Of a stretch of 64,000 nucleotides of DNA, positions 32,904 to 45,010 are shown in pieces (position 1 is the stretch's first letter; every line of letters starts with the position of its first letter). The notes beneath the pieces are model-generated. The model worked only from the letters and a program-made list of their open reading frames with translations. It searched no databases and was not told the DNA's origin. Position numbers and translations under genes: made by a program. Source of the stretch: Cavia porcellus (lineage: Eukaryota > Chordata > Mammalia > Rodentia > Caviidae); the NCBI RefSeq assembly GCF_034190915.1, contig NW_026947544.1, positions 1,648,001 to 1,712,000 on the forward strand, read 5' to 3'.

Positions 32904-35366
32904 TTTGACCATTTTTAAATGTCGGCTGGTTTACCAGGTGCATTCTTTCTGTGACATTGTTCCTCCCAGTCCCAGAACATAACACAGTCCCAGTTCCTCA
33001 GGACAGGGATGGGAACAGTATGTGTGGCCAGGTGTCTTAATTTTGCCTGCTACACACAGCATTATGGTTCAAGTACTGTGGACTGCTCAGATTTTTCTCT
33101 AGCCCTTATCCCACACCCTTCTGGCTTCATGGGAAACGAGTGTGAAGGCAGGCCGTATGGGGAGTGTGGCCTGGCTTCCCGAAACGGAGATGCCACCTGC
33201 TGCCCATTTTTGGGTGATGGCTGGGACCATACCTCTACTTTTGAGGAAGATTCACTTTGTGGGCTTGTGGGGAGCAGTCAGGCAGAGAACAATTACTCTG
33301 TCATCGCCCAGAGGCTGGAGTGCCACGGAGGAGGTGGCAGGGGTAAGAGGAGATGGAATGTTAGGGATATGCCGGGGTGGAAGGACAGATAGGACTTGAG
33401 ATCTGGTGGAGGGAGTGTTTGGGGTTTGTGGGAAATAGGAGAACAAGATGACAATGGCAGTTTCAAGGTCCTGGGGTTCAAGGGCAGCATTTGTGGGTGG
33501 AGTGCACCCAAGACCAGAGGAAGTCTGCTCTGGAAACACAGCCCAAGGTGCAGAACATAGATCTGAGTACAGACATGTGTTTCCTGAATGCCCACTACCA
33601 TCTGAGTACAGATGAACTAAAAGCCTGCAGTCCCTAAGCTCATGGAATTGCCCATCCAAGCTTTGGGATGTAGCCCTACACGTGGGCAGGTGCGGCTATT
33701 GGAGAAGCGAGCAATGGAGGCCGCTTCTGCAACAGGGGTCATGGCTGGCTCTGCCATGTGACAAGGATGAGGCCCCCACTGGCATTCACTGACTTCATGG
33801 ATGCTGCTGGTCCAAGACAGCAGAGGAGGAAGCCACCTCTGGTGGTGAGAGCTTTCCTTTTTTGTCTACTGTGCTATTCTAGGAAAGAGCCTCAGGCTTA
33901 GAACCTGCCAACATCCTCGGAAGGAATGTGATGCCTGCTGCCTCGGCCTCCCTGGCTCATTTGTCTTGATCTTACACCATCTTAGTTGTTGACTTTTTGG
34001 GGGAATCTCTGGTGGCCATGTAATTTATCAGTTGGGACGCTTATCTGGTAGAAAGGGGGTCCTCCAGAGAGAGTATCATGGGGGTCACCCAGACCAAAAC
34101 ACTCTGGGTCAATCACCAGTCAGATAAAATACTGTCTCAAGTGGAGCTTGGTGGTATGGGGCATCAGGGGTTGCAAACCAGCGCTGCTTGTTGTAATTCC
34201 AGACAAACATCTATGTGATGACCACAAAACAGATACTTACAAACAGGGGGACACGAAACAGACCCTTTCCAACCATCACGGAGCTTCTTCCTGTGTGGGT
34301 AAAAGAAAGGCAGAAACAAGTTCTTATTCTAAATCCGGTAACTTTGGATTGACTGGATTTCTGACCTTCAAAACTGTAGGCAGAAAGAGATGTGTTCTGC
34401 TGGATTCTATACAACAGACCACAGGAATGCCTGATGTGAGCTATCTGGTCTGCCTTCCCAACCCAGAAGGCTGAAATTGCACAGGCTGTGTGAGGGTCAC
34501 TGCCGGTCACGGTCATGTCCTGTACGCCCTGCCCATCATTCACAAGCTTGGAGATATTTAGCCAGGGCTGCAGCATGGTAAAGGAGACAGTAGTGCCTGC
34601 CATCTCATGCTTAGTCCTCAGGCAAGCTGGACATATTCACATGTGCCCGGGCCCTGTGTAATGTTAATTTAGCCATTGCATGTGGTAGGTCTTACAAATG
34701 CCTGTGGACACTTGTCTGAGACTGCCAGAAATATGTAATCTAGAAGCCATTGCTGACTTTACTGTCATACGGAGTCTTGCTCTCAGGGTTTCCTCACAAA
34801 AACATTCCATCTGCAAAGCAGAGCTTTGTATTTATATATGTAGGTAATCCACAAAACTTGCAGATACTTGGCAAATGGCTTTTGCTGCCTGTCTCAATAT
34901 TGCTTGCCATAGCGAGGAGCCAGGGGCAGTGGTAAGGAAAATTGCTTAACAAAGTACAGTCCAGCCTGAAAAAGGGTTACCTGGAACTGTTAAAAATACT
35001 ATTGCACAAGTGATGTCATTGTCACCAGATTGTGTTTACAGCAGGCTGTAGCCCCAGGAGCCCTGAGCTCAGCTGGGACTCAATGTACTCTTGAGTATGC
35101 CCTGTGGGGAGCTCTTCATGCTTCTGTGGTGTTGCTTCTCTACTCTCGAGTTGCCAAGCTGCACTTCAGTGCTATGTAGTTGTCCAGCTTTGGGAGTTAC
35201 CTTCAGGAATATCTCTTGAAAAGTCCCATGCACATTCTGAGACCAGCCTTGTGCGTAGCCTGCACTTGTCTTCCTGGGATCCCTGGGAGAAATTTTGCAC
35301 ATTTTTTTGTGAGAGAGGAGAGAGTTGCCAAGGATTGACTTTGCAATGAGCAAATTCCTAGTCCTT
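32904..35366. other. Unique sequence, no gene seen
   Basis: Overlapping ORFs up to 135 codons occur at 33.0-33.7 kb on both strands. None shows a domain or a splice pattern I can support. Confidence 0.4.
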
Positions 35367-35486
35367 TATTTTAAGGCAGTGTCTCACTGGGTCATAGTGT
35401 TGGTGAGACTGATCTCAAAGTTGCAATCTTCCTGGCTCCGCCTCCCAAAGTGCTGGGATTACAGGTGTGGGCCGCTGTATCTAGCT
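35367..35486 (-). mobile_element. B1-like SINE, antisense
   Basis: TTTTAAGGCAGTGTCTCACTGGGTC, GAGACTGATCTCAAAGTTGC and CCTCCCAAAGTGCTGGGATTACAGG. Confidence 0.8.
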
Positions 35487-37077
35487 TAGGAACTCTTCCT
35501 GATGCATCTTTATTTTTTAGATATTGTGAAACACGATCTAATTGTATTTCTTTGGAATGAGTAAAGTCTAGGAAACTCTGACTTACAGTTCATTCCCTAC
35601 AGTGACAGACATTAGTACCACCTTTAGCATTCAGCTTTGCCTCAGTTTCCCTAATGTCACTGTTTGCCCAGTTAATTATTTCATTTTTGCCATGTTGTGT
35701 GCTTTGAAAGCCATCCAGAGGGTTTCTTTTTCTTTTTCTCCATTTTCCCTCCCTGAGTGAGGCATCATAGGTCTTTCAAGATTGTGGACTTGTGGTAGCT
35801 CTTGCACTGTGACATTCATGCATCATTTCTAACCCGGCTGCTTCCTGTCCAAGCCCCTGAGAACCAGTTGCGTTTCTAAATTTAGTCTCATGGTTACTGA
35901 ATTGTATCTGAAGACTAAATTGTAAATCAGTTTGCAAAAGAAAGATACATGGTGATTAAAAAAATCTCTTGAAGAGTAATTACCTATCTTATGTATATCT
36001 CTTATATACATGATATATATACATCGTCTCATTTCTCCTATCTCAGTTATTCCTTTCCTTTTGAGCAGTTTCTTCCCTTTCCCTTTTACATTTTTTGTAT
36101 ATTTTGGGGTTTTCATTCTTTGATCATTTGATCATTTTTTTATGCCTAAATCTCCTACTCTGAAAAACAACTTTGAAGATAACAGTATATTTTATATTAG
36201 CCAGTGTTAGTCTATTTTGAAATTCTGCATCATGGTTTTTATTCTTTTATTTTGTTTTAAAATTAAAAAACAAAACAAAAACCCTCCTGAATGACAGGAA
36301 GAATGTTACCGAGTTTTACTAAACTCTCAGGCATCAAGACACAAGGAACACAGTGAAAGTTCCCACTTACCCATAGCCTTAGCTACTGTGGAGTAGTTTC
36401 CTCCAAAGTCTGTTGCAACTGGGCTTGAATACGTCTACCCCTCATTGCTGGGCCAAGAGCAGGAAATGAAAATGGGCTGTTGGAAGCAAAGTTCTTACAT
36501 TGATATAAAGGGACAGTGCAGAGATAATGCACATTTGCTCCTCAAGGGAAAAAGGAAAATTCAGAACCCTTTGGGTCTGAAGTCTGTGGAGTTCAAGGCC
36601 AAGCAGTCTCAGGCAGTATCTGTGTAGTGTCCCCTACACATCAGCGAGGGTCTTATGCTCTATCTAACTGCCACAATTGTCCTGATTCAGGAAGCTTCCT
36701 GTTGGTGAAAATGAGGGACATGATGTGTCAGAGGAGGATGCTTCTCCCTTAGGCTACTGTGCATCCCCAAAGACTGTCCACTTGGTGACAATCAGAAAAG
36801 ACTCCAAGGTCCAGAACCATAGGGTGTACCCACAGAAAGCCACCATGGGCAGGGACTTGAAGCAGAGTAGTTAATGACATTGCAGTTCTCAGAGTGGGAT
36901 GTGTGGGTTTTCTATAAGGGTAAAATCAGTCAGGGGGCCTTGCCAAGTCTGGACAAGGAAGCAGGAATACAAGGCTGAGGTCTTCACGCAGCCACTTGGC
37001 AAAGCTTGTTGGTACTAGGAAAGCTTCACCTGGGGTTCTCCTTCCTCCTCCTCCTCCTCCTATGTTGTCTTATTCAT
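35487..37077. other. Unique sequence, no gene seen
   Basis: AT-rich from 35.9 to 36.3 kb. A (CTC)n run lies at 37042-37060. Nothing else is recognised. Confidence 0.45.
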
Positions 37078-37310
37078 CTCTTTTTATAGTGACAAAATTC
37101 CTGAGGAGGAAGGGATTTTTTTGGCTTATGCTTTCCGGGGTGTCAGTCGAAATGGTGAGCTGGTGCCATAGCCAGAGACCTGCAGTGAAGGTGGGAGGAT
37201 ATGGTGGAGTACCACTGTGGCCTCAGGAAAGCCAGCAAAGGGGGTGTGGAGGAGAGAGGGAGATGGACTGAGCTGGCAGACTTCCACTTTTCATTTTCAG
37301 TCAAGATTAA
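37078..37310 (-). mobile_element. MaLR-type LTR fragment, antisense, possible
   Basis: TAGTGACAAAATTCCTGAGGAGG, GGGATTTTTTTGGCTTATGC and AAAGCCAGCAAAGGGGGTG follow the first half of a rodent MaLR LTR. The second half is missing. Confidence 0.5.
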
Positions 37311-37489
37311 CATCACAGGAGTATCTCTAGAAATGTTTTGTTTTTTGTTAGGGGGGAGTCAGAGGCAAGGAGAGAATTAGGGAACTATTTCCCCCCACCA
37401 ACTACATTGCAGGAAGGGCATGATGGAAAGACAGAAGCAATGAAGCCTCTGGATTGAGAGGCGAAAAGGCCTGACTGTGACATCTTGAA

Positions 37490-37519
37490 TGGTGTGTGTG
37501 TGTGTGTGTGTGTGTGTGT
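37490..37519. repeat. (TG)n microsatellite
   Basis: About 30 bp of perfect TG units next to an ID-like SINE. Confidence 0.93.
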
Positions 37520-37592
37520 GGCTGCAGATGAGCTCGGGGGCAGATCACTTGGTTAGCATATGGGAGGCCCTTGGTTCCATCACCAAGACACA
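37520..37592 (+). mobile_element. ID-like SINE fragment, sense
   Basis: GGCTGCAGATGAGCTCGGGGGCAGATCACTTGGTTAGCATATGGGAGGCCC, then a B box-like TTGGTTCCATCACC. The tail merges into the purine repeat that follows. Confidence 0.55.
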
Positions 37593-37682
37593 AGAGGAAA
37601 GAAGAAAGAGGAAGAAGGGAAGGAGAAAAGGAGAGAGGGAGGGAGGGAGGAAGGAAGGCAGGAAGGGGAAAAAAGAGGGTAG
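37593..37682 (+). repeat. (GGAA/GGGA)n purine repeat
   Basis: About 90 bp of A/G-only units that probably expanded from the tail of the preceding SINE. Confidence 0.9.
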
Positions 37683-38273
37683 GGGAGATACACATGTATG
37701 TAAGCATGTGTTTGTTTAATACTTTGTTCTTGTGTTAGCTGGCAGTTACTTTTTCTCTGTATAGACATCTGTGCCCCAGGTTTTGAAGTATTCCTGTAAG
37801 TAAACAGTTGAAGTTGATGCCTGATAAAGGGAAGTCTTGAGTTCATTTGATTGTTTTCCAAAGTGGGATTTGCTTGCTGAAATAGAAGATGACGTTCTTT
37901 TGTCTGTGAAATAGAAGATGACCTTTCCAGTGTAAGGAAGCGGTTGTGTTTTGCAAATGATAGAAGCTGAAATATGAACACCAGGACCATACAGTGTTCA
38001 GAAACTTTTGTCATCATTTCTGTGAATAAATAATGTGCTTTACAATCACATTTAAAATTAAGCTTCATGCTTTTTGCAAAAAATGTAGACAGTGCTTTCG
38101 GATGCAAGGAGATTAATTATTCTTTCCTATTGCCTAATATGCTGTTGAATCCATAAACAGAAAGCTGATTAGTATCATGGCTGGACTATCTTTGCAAAGT
38201 TTGGCCTGATATCTGTGGGAATAGATTCAAATTGCAATTGATCAAGTAAGAAAGATCACCAACGACTTTAGTG
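37683..38273. other. Unique sequence, one small tandem duplication
   Basis: TGAAATAGAAGATGAC occurs at 37878 and again at 37907 (29-bp period). No gene is seen. Confidence 0.45.
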
Positions 38274-39004
38274 TATCATCTTTTTTTTTTTTTTGCCCCT
38301 TCCTTCTTTTTTTTTTAAATTTTATTTAAAAGGAAAAAGAGAAAAACACAAAACAAAACAAAGCGGTGTAAGGGTACAAATAATACAGAACTACAAAAAA
38401 AAAGTAAGAAATCACCAGTTAATAGATTACATATTATCATCTTAGAAATAGTTGCTCAAATCACAGTATCAAAGAATACAAAGTGGACATTCAAACAGTG
38501 AGACTGCAAACAGTTGTGTTCAATGATCCAACCAAAAACATTAATATGGTCAGCTATTTAACACCCCTAAACACACTTGCTGTTGTATCCTTTAGAGCTC
38601 TTTTTTTTTCCCCTCTCTTTTTTACAACAAAATTTAGTCATTTTGGGTTTTATTACTCCTTAGTTGTTATTACTTTTTTGGGGGGAAGAGAATAAAGTCA
38701 AATATGGCAAAACAAAGCTGTCAGTCAAAACCAAGGATAGACATAGCACATGATGTAAAACAGAGTACAAGGTTATCAATGATGGTTATCAACGATGTCA
38801 ATTGTTTCCTTAAAAAGAATTGTCTATCTCATTATATATTATAAAGTTGAACAAAACAGTAGAGAACAAGACCAATAAAACTTAGGCATTGTAAACATTA
38901 CAGGACTTCCAAAGGAGACAGTAGTCAAACTACAATGGGCATCTTAGTGAATCTTATTGCCTTCAAAGTAGTTGCCTATACCCTCAAACTTGATACTATC
39001 ATAC
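38274..39004 (-). mobile_element. 3' end copy of the ORF1-only/L1 family, antisense, 5'-truncated
   Basis: It begins with a T-rich tail, then AAAAGGAAAAAGAGAAAAAC and the rest of the same 3' UTR found at 43,800-44,490 (inverted) and 62,669-63,372 (same orientation, very close match). It stops abruptly inside the 3' UTR, as 5'-truncated L1 insertions do. ATCATCTTT at the tail side and CTCATCTTT at the far end may be the target duplication (one mismatch). Confidence 0.88.
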
Positions 39005-40366
39005 TCATCTTTAAATGCTGTGATTCCTTTCTCTTTTGCTAAACATTAGTTTCAAGATACTAAATAAAATTTAATCTGTCACTGTAATTTGAATATCATA
39101 AATACCTCAAAACAAATACTGCATGTCTGTTAGCTTATTAGAATAATTTTCTCTGGGTTTGCTTTCATTTTGGAGTATTGATTTCACCAATTTTACAAGC
39201 ACGAAATATGTGTGTGTGTTTCTTTTTAGTTAAATAGCTTTGTGCTTTCACACTGAACTTCTAAAACCTGTAAGATGATAAAGATTTATATTTTGCAGGA
39301 ACTAACAAGTGCTAAATGACTTATCTCAAGAACAGAAAAATTATCTCTGGATATTTATTTCTCTGTACATATAGTGCGGCTATGTCTCTGAGCTGAATAG
39401 TGACTTTCTTTTGGTTTTAATCCCATTCTGTGTTTCTTTTACATGCACACTTAGTATGTGCCTGCCTGTATGCCAGCTCGAGGCGTGAACCCAGAGTGAC
39501 TCTGGTAATTCAGATGACACATTACATACCTGTGCAGCATAGGCAGCAGACATGGAGGACTTCCGCAGAACAATACGGCTTTTCTTTCTGTGTATGCCTC
39601 TGTCAATTGAGTGCATGCACAATGTCTGTTGTATTTGTGGTTATGTTGATGCAATGTGTGCATGGGTGGAGAAAGCCATGGTATGCATTTCCAGTTTCTT
39701 TTTGCTTCTGGAAAATCTGGTCGACAGAGATAGCACTTTTTACCAAAGCACAAAGAAAGAGAATCATAGTTGTTCACATGGCCTGTGAAGATGCTGCCGT
39801 AATCTTTCCTTGTAACTTTTATTTTTGACATTGCACAGGGTCCTCCTCTCCCTGTGTCTAGCTGAGGAGTAATAAAGCCTCTCGTTAGGAGCAAAGAGCT
39901 GTTTCCATGTCTCCAGTACCCACTGAGATCCTTCTTCATGCAAGGAAGGAGGCAGTTAGGAATTAGGTCCTAGGACTGTATATCAAAACAGCAACCATAG
40001 GACTTAGAAATTAGTCTCATTTTTTTTGTTCTAAATTCAGTGTTAATAGAATCTTACAAGGCCTTGGTTTGCCCCCTGTCTTTTTTTTTTTTTTCCTGTT
40101 CTGTCTAGGTTTTTACATTTGTGCTGCTTTCATATGCTAGCTACTAGCTGCATGTGGGTAAATTTAGTTGGCATTAAATAAGAATTGAGTTTGTCACTCC
40201 TGCTAGCTATATTGCTTGTGCCCAGCAGCCACTTGCAGCTAGGGGACACCTTGTTAGATTCTGAGATACAGTGCAGAAAAGGAGCTGTGATTATTCACAT
40301 ATTTGCTAATAATAATCAGGGAGCAGGGGAGGATACACAAAACAAAAGAAAAACAACACACTGAAA
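39005..40366. other. Unique sequence, no gene seen
   Basis: The ORFs around 39.4-39.9 kb overlap on both strands and have no family likeness. A T14 run sits at about 40081. Confidence 0.45.
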
Positions 40367-40513
40367 TTTTGTTTTTCTGAGACAAGATCTTGCTGTGTAG
40401 TTTGGGTTGGCCTTGAACTCACTATTTAGTTCAAGCTGGTCTCGAATTTAAGATTATCCCCCTGCCTCAGCTCCCAAGAGCTGGGATTATAGGCATGTGC
40501 CACCAAACCTTGC
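40367..40513 (-). mobile_element. B1-like SINE with internal quasi-duplication, antisense
   Basis: TTTTTCTGAGACAAGATCTTGC, two blocks (TTGGCCTTGAACTCACTATTTAG and GCTGGTCTCGAATTTAAG), then AGCTGGGATTATAGGCATGTGCC. Confidence 0.82.
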
Positions 40514-41329
40514 ACAAATTCTTCAGTCTGTAGAAGAGAGAAATTTCACACCAAGTGATTAGAAGAAAGTCATGTACTAAATCTCCATAGTCAGCTTAAC
40601 AGAAACACTGGAAGTTAGAACATAGAGTCAAGTATAGGATTGTTTGAAAAGGATTTGCACTCAGAATTTTGAAGATTGCCCTCTGGTGAGTTTTCAGGAT
40701 GGAATAGCAATTTCATATACTTCTACAATGTCAGTGGAACTCAGCTCTCACACATGGTTTCTCTCATGGCCCCACCAGACTGAAGAAGTAAATCCAGAAA
40801 GAGGGAATGAGGTTTTGATCCTGTGAGACAGTGACTCTAAGAATGTTCTAAGGTCTTGGAAGACCTTCCCAAGGAAAAGATAGACTTTGTGAAGATAGGA
40901 GGTGGAGGGGTCTGTGGATTGCAGGAGCTGTGGAAGAGGGAGTAGAAAAGAAGATTAAGATGCAATATATCTATGTACCAGTTCCTGGACCTGAGTCCAC
41001 TTATTATGTATCACATACTAATTTAAAAGGGAGACTGAGTGTGTAACTCTGTGCAAAGGCCCTGAGCTCACCTCAAGATTATTAGGCAAATACTAATAAT
41101 AACAACAACAATAACAATAACCAGGGTGGGGGGAGAACAGAGGCAACCAATAACTTTTAAAAAAAAAATCCAAAACGAGTAAGAAGTGAACCTTATTCCT
41201 ACTCTAATGCTTGTACAGCAGTACCCATCTCATTGTCAAAATAATGTGTATAGAATTAACAAAAAATTACATAAAAAAAGATTGGGAAAATGTGGAAAGT
41301 TAAGCATGGAATTCATTGTAGAAATTTTT
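40514..41329. other. Unique sequence; weak ID-like trace and (AAC/AAT)n patch
   Basis: 41030-41090 has a faint ID-like order, followed by AATAATAACAACAACAATAAC (41093-41120). No gene is seen. Confidence 0.4.
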
Positions 41330-41346
41330 AAAATTAAAATCTTCTC
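41330..41346. repeat. 17-bp target-site duplication, 5' copy
   Basis: aaaattaaaatcttctc is repeated exactly at 44491-44507. The preceding AAATTTT-type bases also suit the L1 endonuclease preference for A/T-rich target sites. Confidence 0.93.
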
Positions 41347-42093
41347 GAAGCTGGGAGAACATGGCAGATAGATAGCAGCAGCTACAGAGGCTCTCTGGGA
41401 TACCCCGCTTAAGAGTCCAGGAATGGTGCGATGCGAGGAGTCCTAAGCAGGGGGAGATGTACCCTGCTGACCCAGGAACAAACTAAGCTAAGAGAAACCA
41501 ACTGGAAACACAATCCCAGTGCGATAACAGGAACAGATAAGGTCTCAGCATGGAAGCTGGAGCCCACGCCACTGGAAGCCATAATTTGAATTTCCTGCTG
41601 CCGCTGCTGTGACCAAATCAGCACAGCAGGGAGAGAGATGCGTGAAAACTCTGAGAGTGGGAACCCACAAACTGAGTTGAGAATGGAAATGGCAAAGCCC
41701 TGCATCGACCTGTGGTGAGTAAGCGGAATGGGGACCCTTCCATAGAGTAGGAGGCTTCAGCACAGGACATACTGGGACCAGTCAGACTTGCCAGAACAGG
41801 ACACTGCAATGACTTTAGTCGCATATGCCCCCTCACAAGTGAGATTGGTGGGCAGTGCCTGGCCTGGGTGACACCACTAAGACCCAGTAGGCTAGCCCAA
41901 ACCAAGTCCCAGCACTGGAGGTGCACCCTCGCAGTGAAGCCTTCAGTAGGTTGACCTGGAGGGGAGGGCCCCGCATAGGCTGCCCAGGTCTGTGTCTCCC
42001 TAGTACACTGCAGTGAGCAGGAACACCTAGCTGGCACAATTCAAACAAACTGAAACCGACAGAGAAAAAACTGGGCCTTCTATACTCGCTTGT

Positions 42094-43145
42094 ATGGAAG
42101 GAACAAAAAGTATGGGAAGAGGAAGCAACAAGAAAAGATCCTCATTCCCCAATCCTGAGAACACTGATTCGGGAAAGGTGAATGCAAAGGAGAATGATGA
42201 CAGAAAAAATGCAATGTCAGACACGGCACCAACAGACATAAAGCACTATATCCGGAACCTCATAGACAAGTTCAAAAGTGAAGTATTTGACAAAGTAAAG
42301 CAAGATATAAGTACAATAGTTAGAGAAATGCTAAGCACTGCCCAAGAAAAAACGGATGGAAAGAACAGAAAAAAAGGGAAGAATTGTTTGATGAGAAAAT
42401 AGAGAAAACATAGAATACATGAAGCAGGTTCAAAGCGATTACCAGGAAACTAAAAGCTCTATTGAAAGCTGGCATAGCAGCTTGAAAGAAACTAAGGATA
42501 GATTATCTGAACTGGAGGACAGATTTATAATGTGGAAGCATGAAATGAAAAGCTTCTTTAAAATAATAAGGAAACAAACATCAATAATACAAAGGCTAGA
42601 AGATGATAAGAATTAAGAATGTAAAGGAAGAAGTAGGGACACAAATGAATGAACTACAAAGGCTACTCACAGAAATAATCCAGGAGAATTTTCCTAATTT
42701 AATAAAAGGTAAAGATACTCAGATGTATGAGGTACACAGGACCTCAGCCACCTACAACCCAAACAGAGCTACACCCAGACATATAATAATCAAAATTCCA
42801 GAAATCCAACCTAAGAACAGAATATTAAAAGCCATCAGAGACAAGAAACAGATCACTTACAAGGGAACACCCATCAGAATTACAGCAGATTTCTTGGCAC
42901 AAACCATCAAATCATGGAGAGCATGGGGGGAAATAATTCAAGATTTGAAAGATAGTAACCGCCAGCCAAGATTGATATATCTTGCACAACTGTCCCTAGA
43001 AATTGGAAAAACAAGGTGCTTCCAGGATAAAGAGAAACAAGGGGAATTTGCAACCACCAATTCAACTCTACAGAGAATACTGCAGGATATTCTAAAAAAG
43101 GAAAATACCAAGATCCCAGAAACAGTGGCAGAGAGACCACAATGA
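42094..43145 (+). pseudogene. ORF1 of the half-L1 copy 1, two frameshifts
   Basis: This is an L1-type ORF1p of about 350 codons. The start is ATG 42094 (MEGTKSMGRGSNKK), a basic N-terminus. The frame breaks near 42390 and again near 42610. In order it shows a coiled coil (YQETKSSIESWHSSLKETKD, LSELEDRF), then an RRM (ENFPNLIKGKDTQM, ATPRHIIIKIPEIQ). A full C-terminal domain follows (YKGTPIRITADFLAQTIKSW, QPRLIYLAQLSLEIGKTRCF, STLQRILQDILKKE). The stop is at 43143-43145. All parts needed for RNA binding are present apart from the frameshifts, which suggests the family carried a working ORF1 until recently. No ORF2 start follows. Confidence 0.92.
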
Positions 43146-44490
43146 ATGGAGCAGAAAGCGAAATGAAGACAAACTGATAACAAATGACAGAAAAAGATCT
43201 CAACAGAAATGAGGCAGAGAAGATTGGATGGTAGGAACAGCTATTTTGGAGAAAACAAGACATCATAATAGCTAGTGCTAATTTAATATCTTGTTTTGAA
43301 GTCCCATCAAGCTTTTATTCTTCTGTCTCCATTGGTCTTAACAGATGTATCTTATTGGATTTTATTATATGTGATAATATAAGCAAAAATTTTATAGACA
43401 AGGAGATTATACAAAAACCATTGTTCACTTTCTGATAGTTGGTTCTAAATACCCTGTAATACTGTCATTCTCTTGAATGGTTTTACATTGTCTTGATATG
43501 TTTGGTGCTACACTATACAAAGTTATACTCAAAGATTTCAAGGAAAGAGACACTATGGTAACTACGTTTATGTCAGGATATCTTGTGGTGAAACACTATT
43601 TTGCTTAAATGATTATGCTTCGATCTGCGCTGTTTTGTTGTTATGCCCTCTTTTATCTCAATCTTTTTTAATTATTTACTTTTTTAGTTTTATCTTTTTA
43701 ATTAAGAGGAAAATAAAAAATAGCAGGATACATTATAGTAACCCACTTTGATTTCCTATTAACTTGATTTGAAACCCTGTATTGCCCTCACCATCTTGTT
43801 TTGACTAATTTTCCCCTATTCTGCTTTGCTTGACAGTACCAAGTTCGAAAGTATAGGCAACATCTGTGAAGACAGTAGGATTCATTATGATGCCCATTCT
43901 GGTTGACTCTATCTTCTTTTAAAGTCCTGTAATGTCTCCAATGTTTTGGTTTTATTCTCTATGTTTTGTTCAATTCTATTATAACTGATAATATAGACAA
44001 TGCTTTTTAAGATAGCAAGAGGCAGTATGATAACCATTGTTGATCACCTGGTATTTTGTTTTTACGTTATCTACCATCCTTTTGATTTGACTGACTCTGT
44101 TCTATTATGTCACATTTGGTTTTACTCTCTTCAAAAAAAAGTAATAAGAACTATGGGAGTAATAAAACTCAAAATGTGTAATTGTCATTGTACAAAAGAG
44201 AGGAAAAGAAAGTGCTCTAAAGGATATAACTGCATATATATTTAAGTGTATAAGATAGATAACCATACTACTGAGTTTTGTTGGATCATTGAACAAAACT
44301 TTGCAGTCTCACTGTTTGAAAGTCCACTTTATATGCTTTAATTTTGCAACTTGAACAACTATTTCTAAGATAACAGTATGTAATCTATTAACTAATGATT
44401 CCCTACTGTTTATTCTTTCTGAAATTCTGCATAACTTGTACCCTTTTCTGTTTTTTTTTTTTTCTTTTTCTCCTTAAATAAAATTTTAAA
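43146..44490 (+). other. 3' UTR of half-L1 copy 1
   Basis: From about 43495 on, this matches (inverted) the 3' UTR downstream of the ORF2 tail at 62,669-63,843, and also the copies at 38,274 and 51,051. It is AT-rich and holds several related blocks of the type AAGAnnnCAAGAGnCAnTATGnTAAC (about 43529, 43866, 44009, 44366). A worn T-rich stretch and AATAAA lie before the end. Confidence 0.8.
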
Positions 44491-44507
44491 AAAATTAAAA
44501 TCTTCTC
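44491..44507. repeat. 17-bp target-site duplication, 3' copy
   Basis: This is the exact partner of 41330-41346. Confidence 0.93.
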
Positions 44508-45010
44508 TAGGTGAGAAGATCAGTAAGACACATTGGAAACTGGTTTTGCAGAATGAATCTCCACAAATTATTTTTAGCATTGCAAGCAAGTTATTCAGAA
44601 ACTTAGAGGTTAGGACCAAGAAACAGTGACATTAGCAAAAGCAGTTCTGAGATTTGGAAGCGGTTGCTTTAGGAAGTAGAATTGGGGAGAGGGTTGAGGA
44701 ACTCAGATGCTCGTAATTTTTAAAATAGAGGCTTTAGACTCACCTGTATAATAATTTTAAAAATCTGCCCTCATGTATTACTTTGAAAAGAATAAAAATG
44801 AGATTGGATGCCCACTGTAAAATGATAGGAACATCCGTTGATGTGCTTTGACAGGAGGGCTCCTCTTCAGAGCAATATTGGTGTTGGCGTCAAACAGTGT
44901 ATTTGCTAAGGGGCTGTGCTGGGTCTTCCCAGGTACCCACTAGCCAGCATACTGGCCTCTGCCCATTACATGCTGGTGGATTCCTCCCCAGCTCTGGCAG
45001 TTAAACCACA
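44508..45010. other. Unique sequence, nothing recognised
   Basis: This is the flank between the half-L1 and the MaLR LTR. Confidence 0.4.

Larger units (their letters stand above)
41347..44490 (+). mobile_element. Complete ORF1-only L1-derived retrotransposon (half-L1/HAL1-like), copy 1
   Basis: The 3.14-kb element is bounded by perfect 17-bp duplications. It has a 5' UTR of about 750 nt (41347-42093), one L1-type ORF1, and then 1.35 kb of 3' UTR. It ends in TTCTTTTTCTCCTTAAATAAAATTTTAAA, which holds an AATAAA signal. No endonuclease or RT sequence occurs at all. The structure is that of HAL1 elements known in other mammals. Since it cannot supply ORF2 protein, it must have been copied by another L1. 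The 3' UTR is shared with an ORF2-bearing L1 at the right edge of the window. Confidence 0.9.

Noticed and set aside
33009..33659. 127- and 135-codon ORFs on opposite strands
   Set aside because: Opposite-strand ORFs in GC-rich DNA with no domain, no signal peptide and no splice evidence.
37402..37719. ORFs rich in Ser/Pro/Phe or Lys/Arg/Gly
   Set aside because: They run through TG and GGAA simple repeats and an ID fragment.
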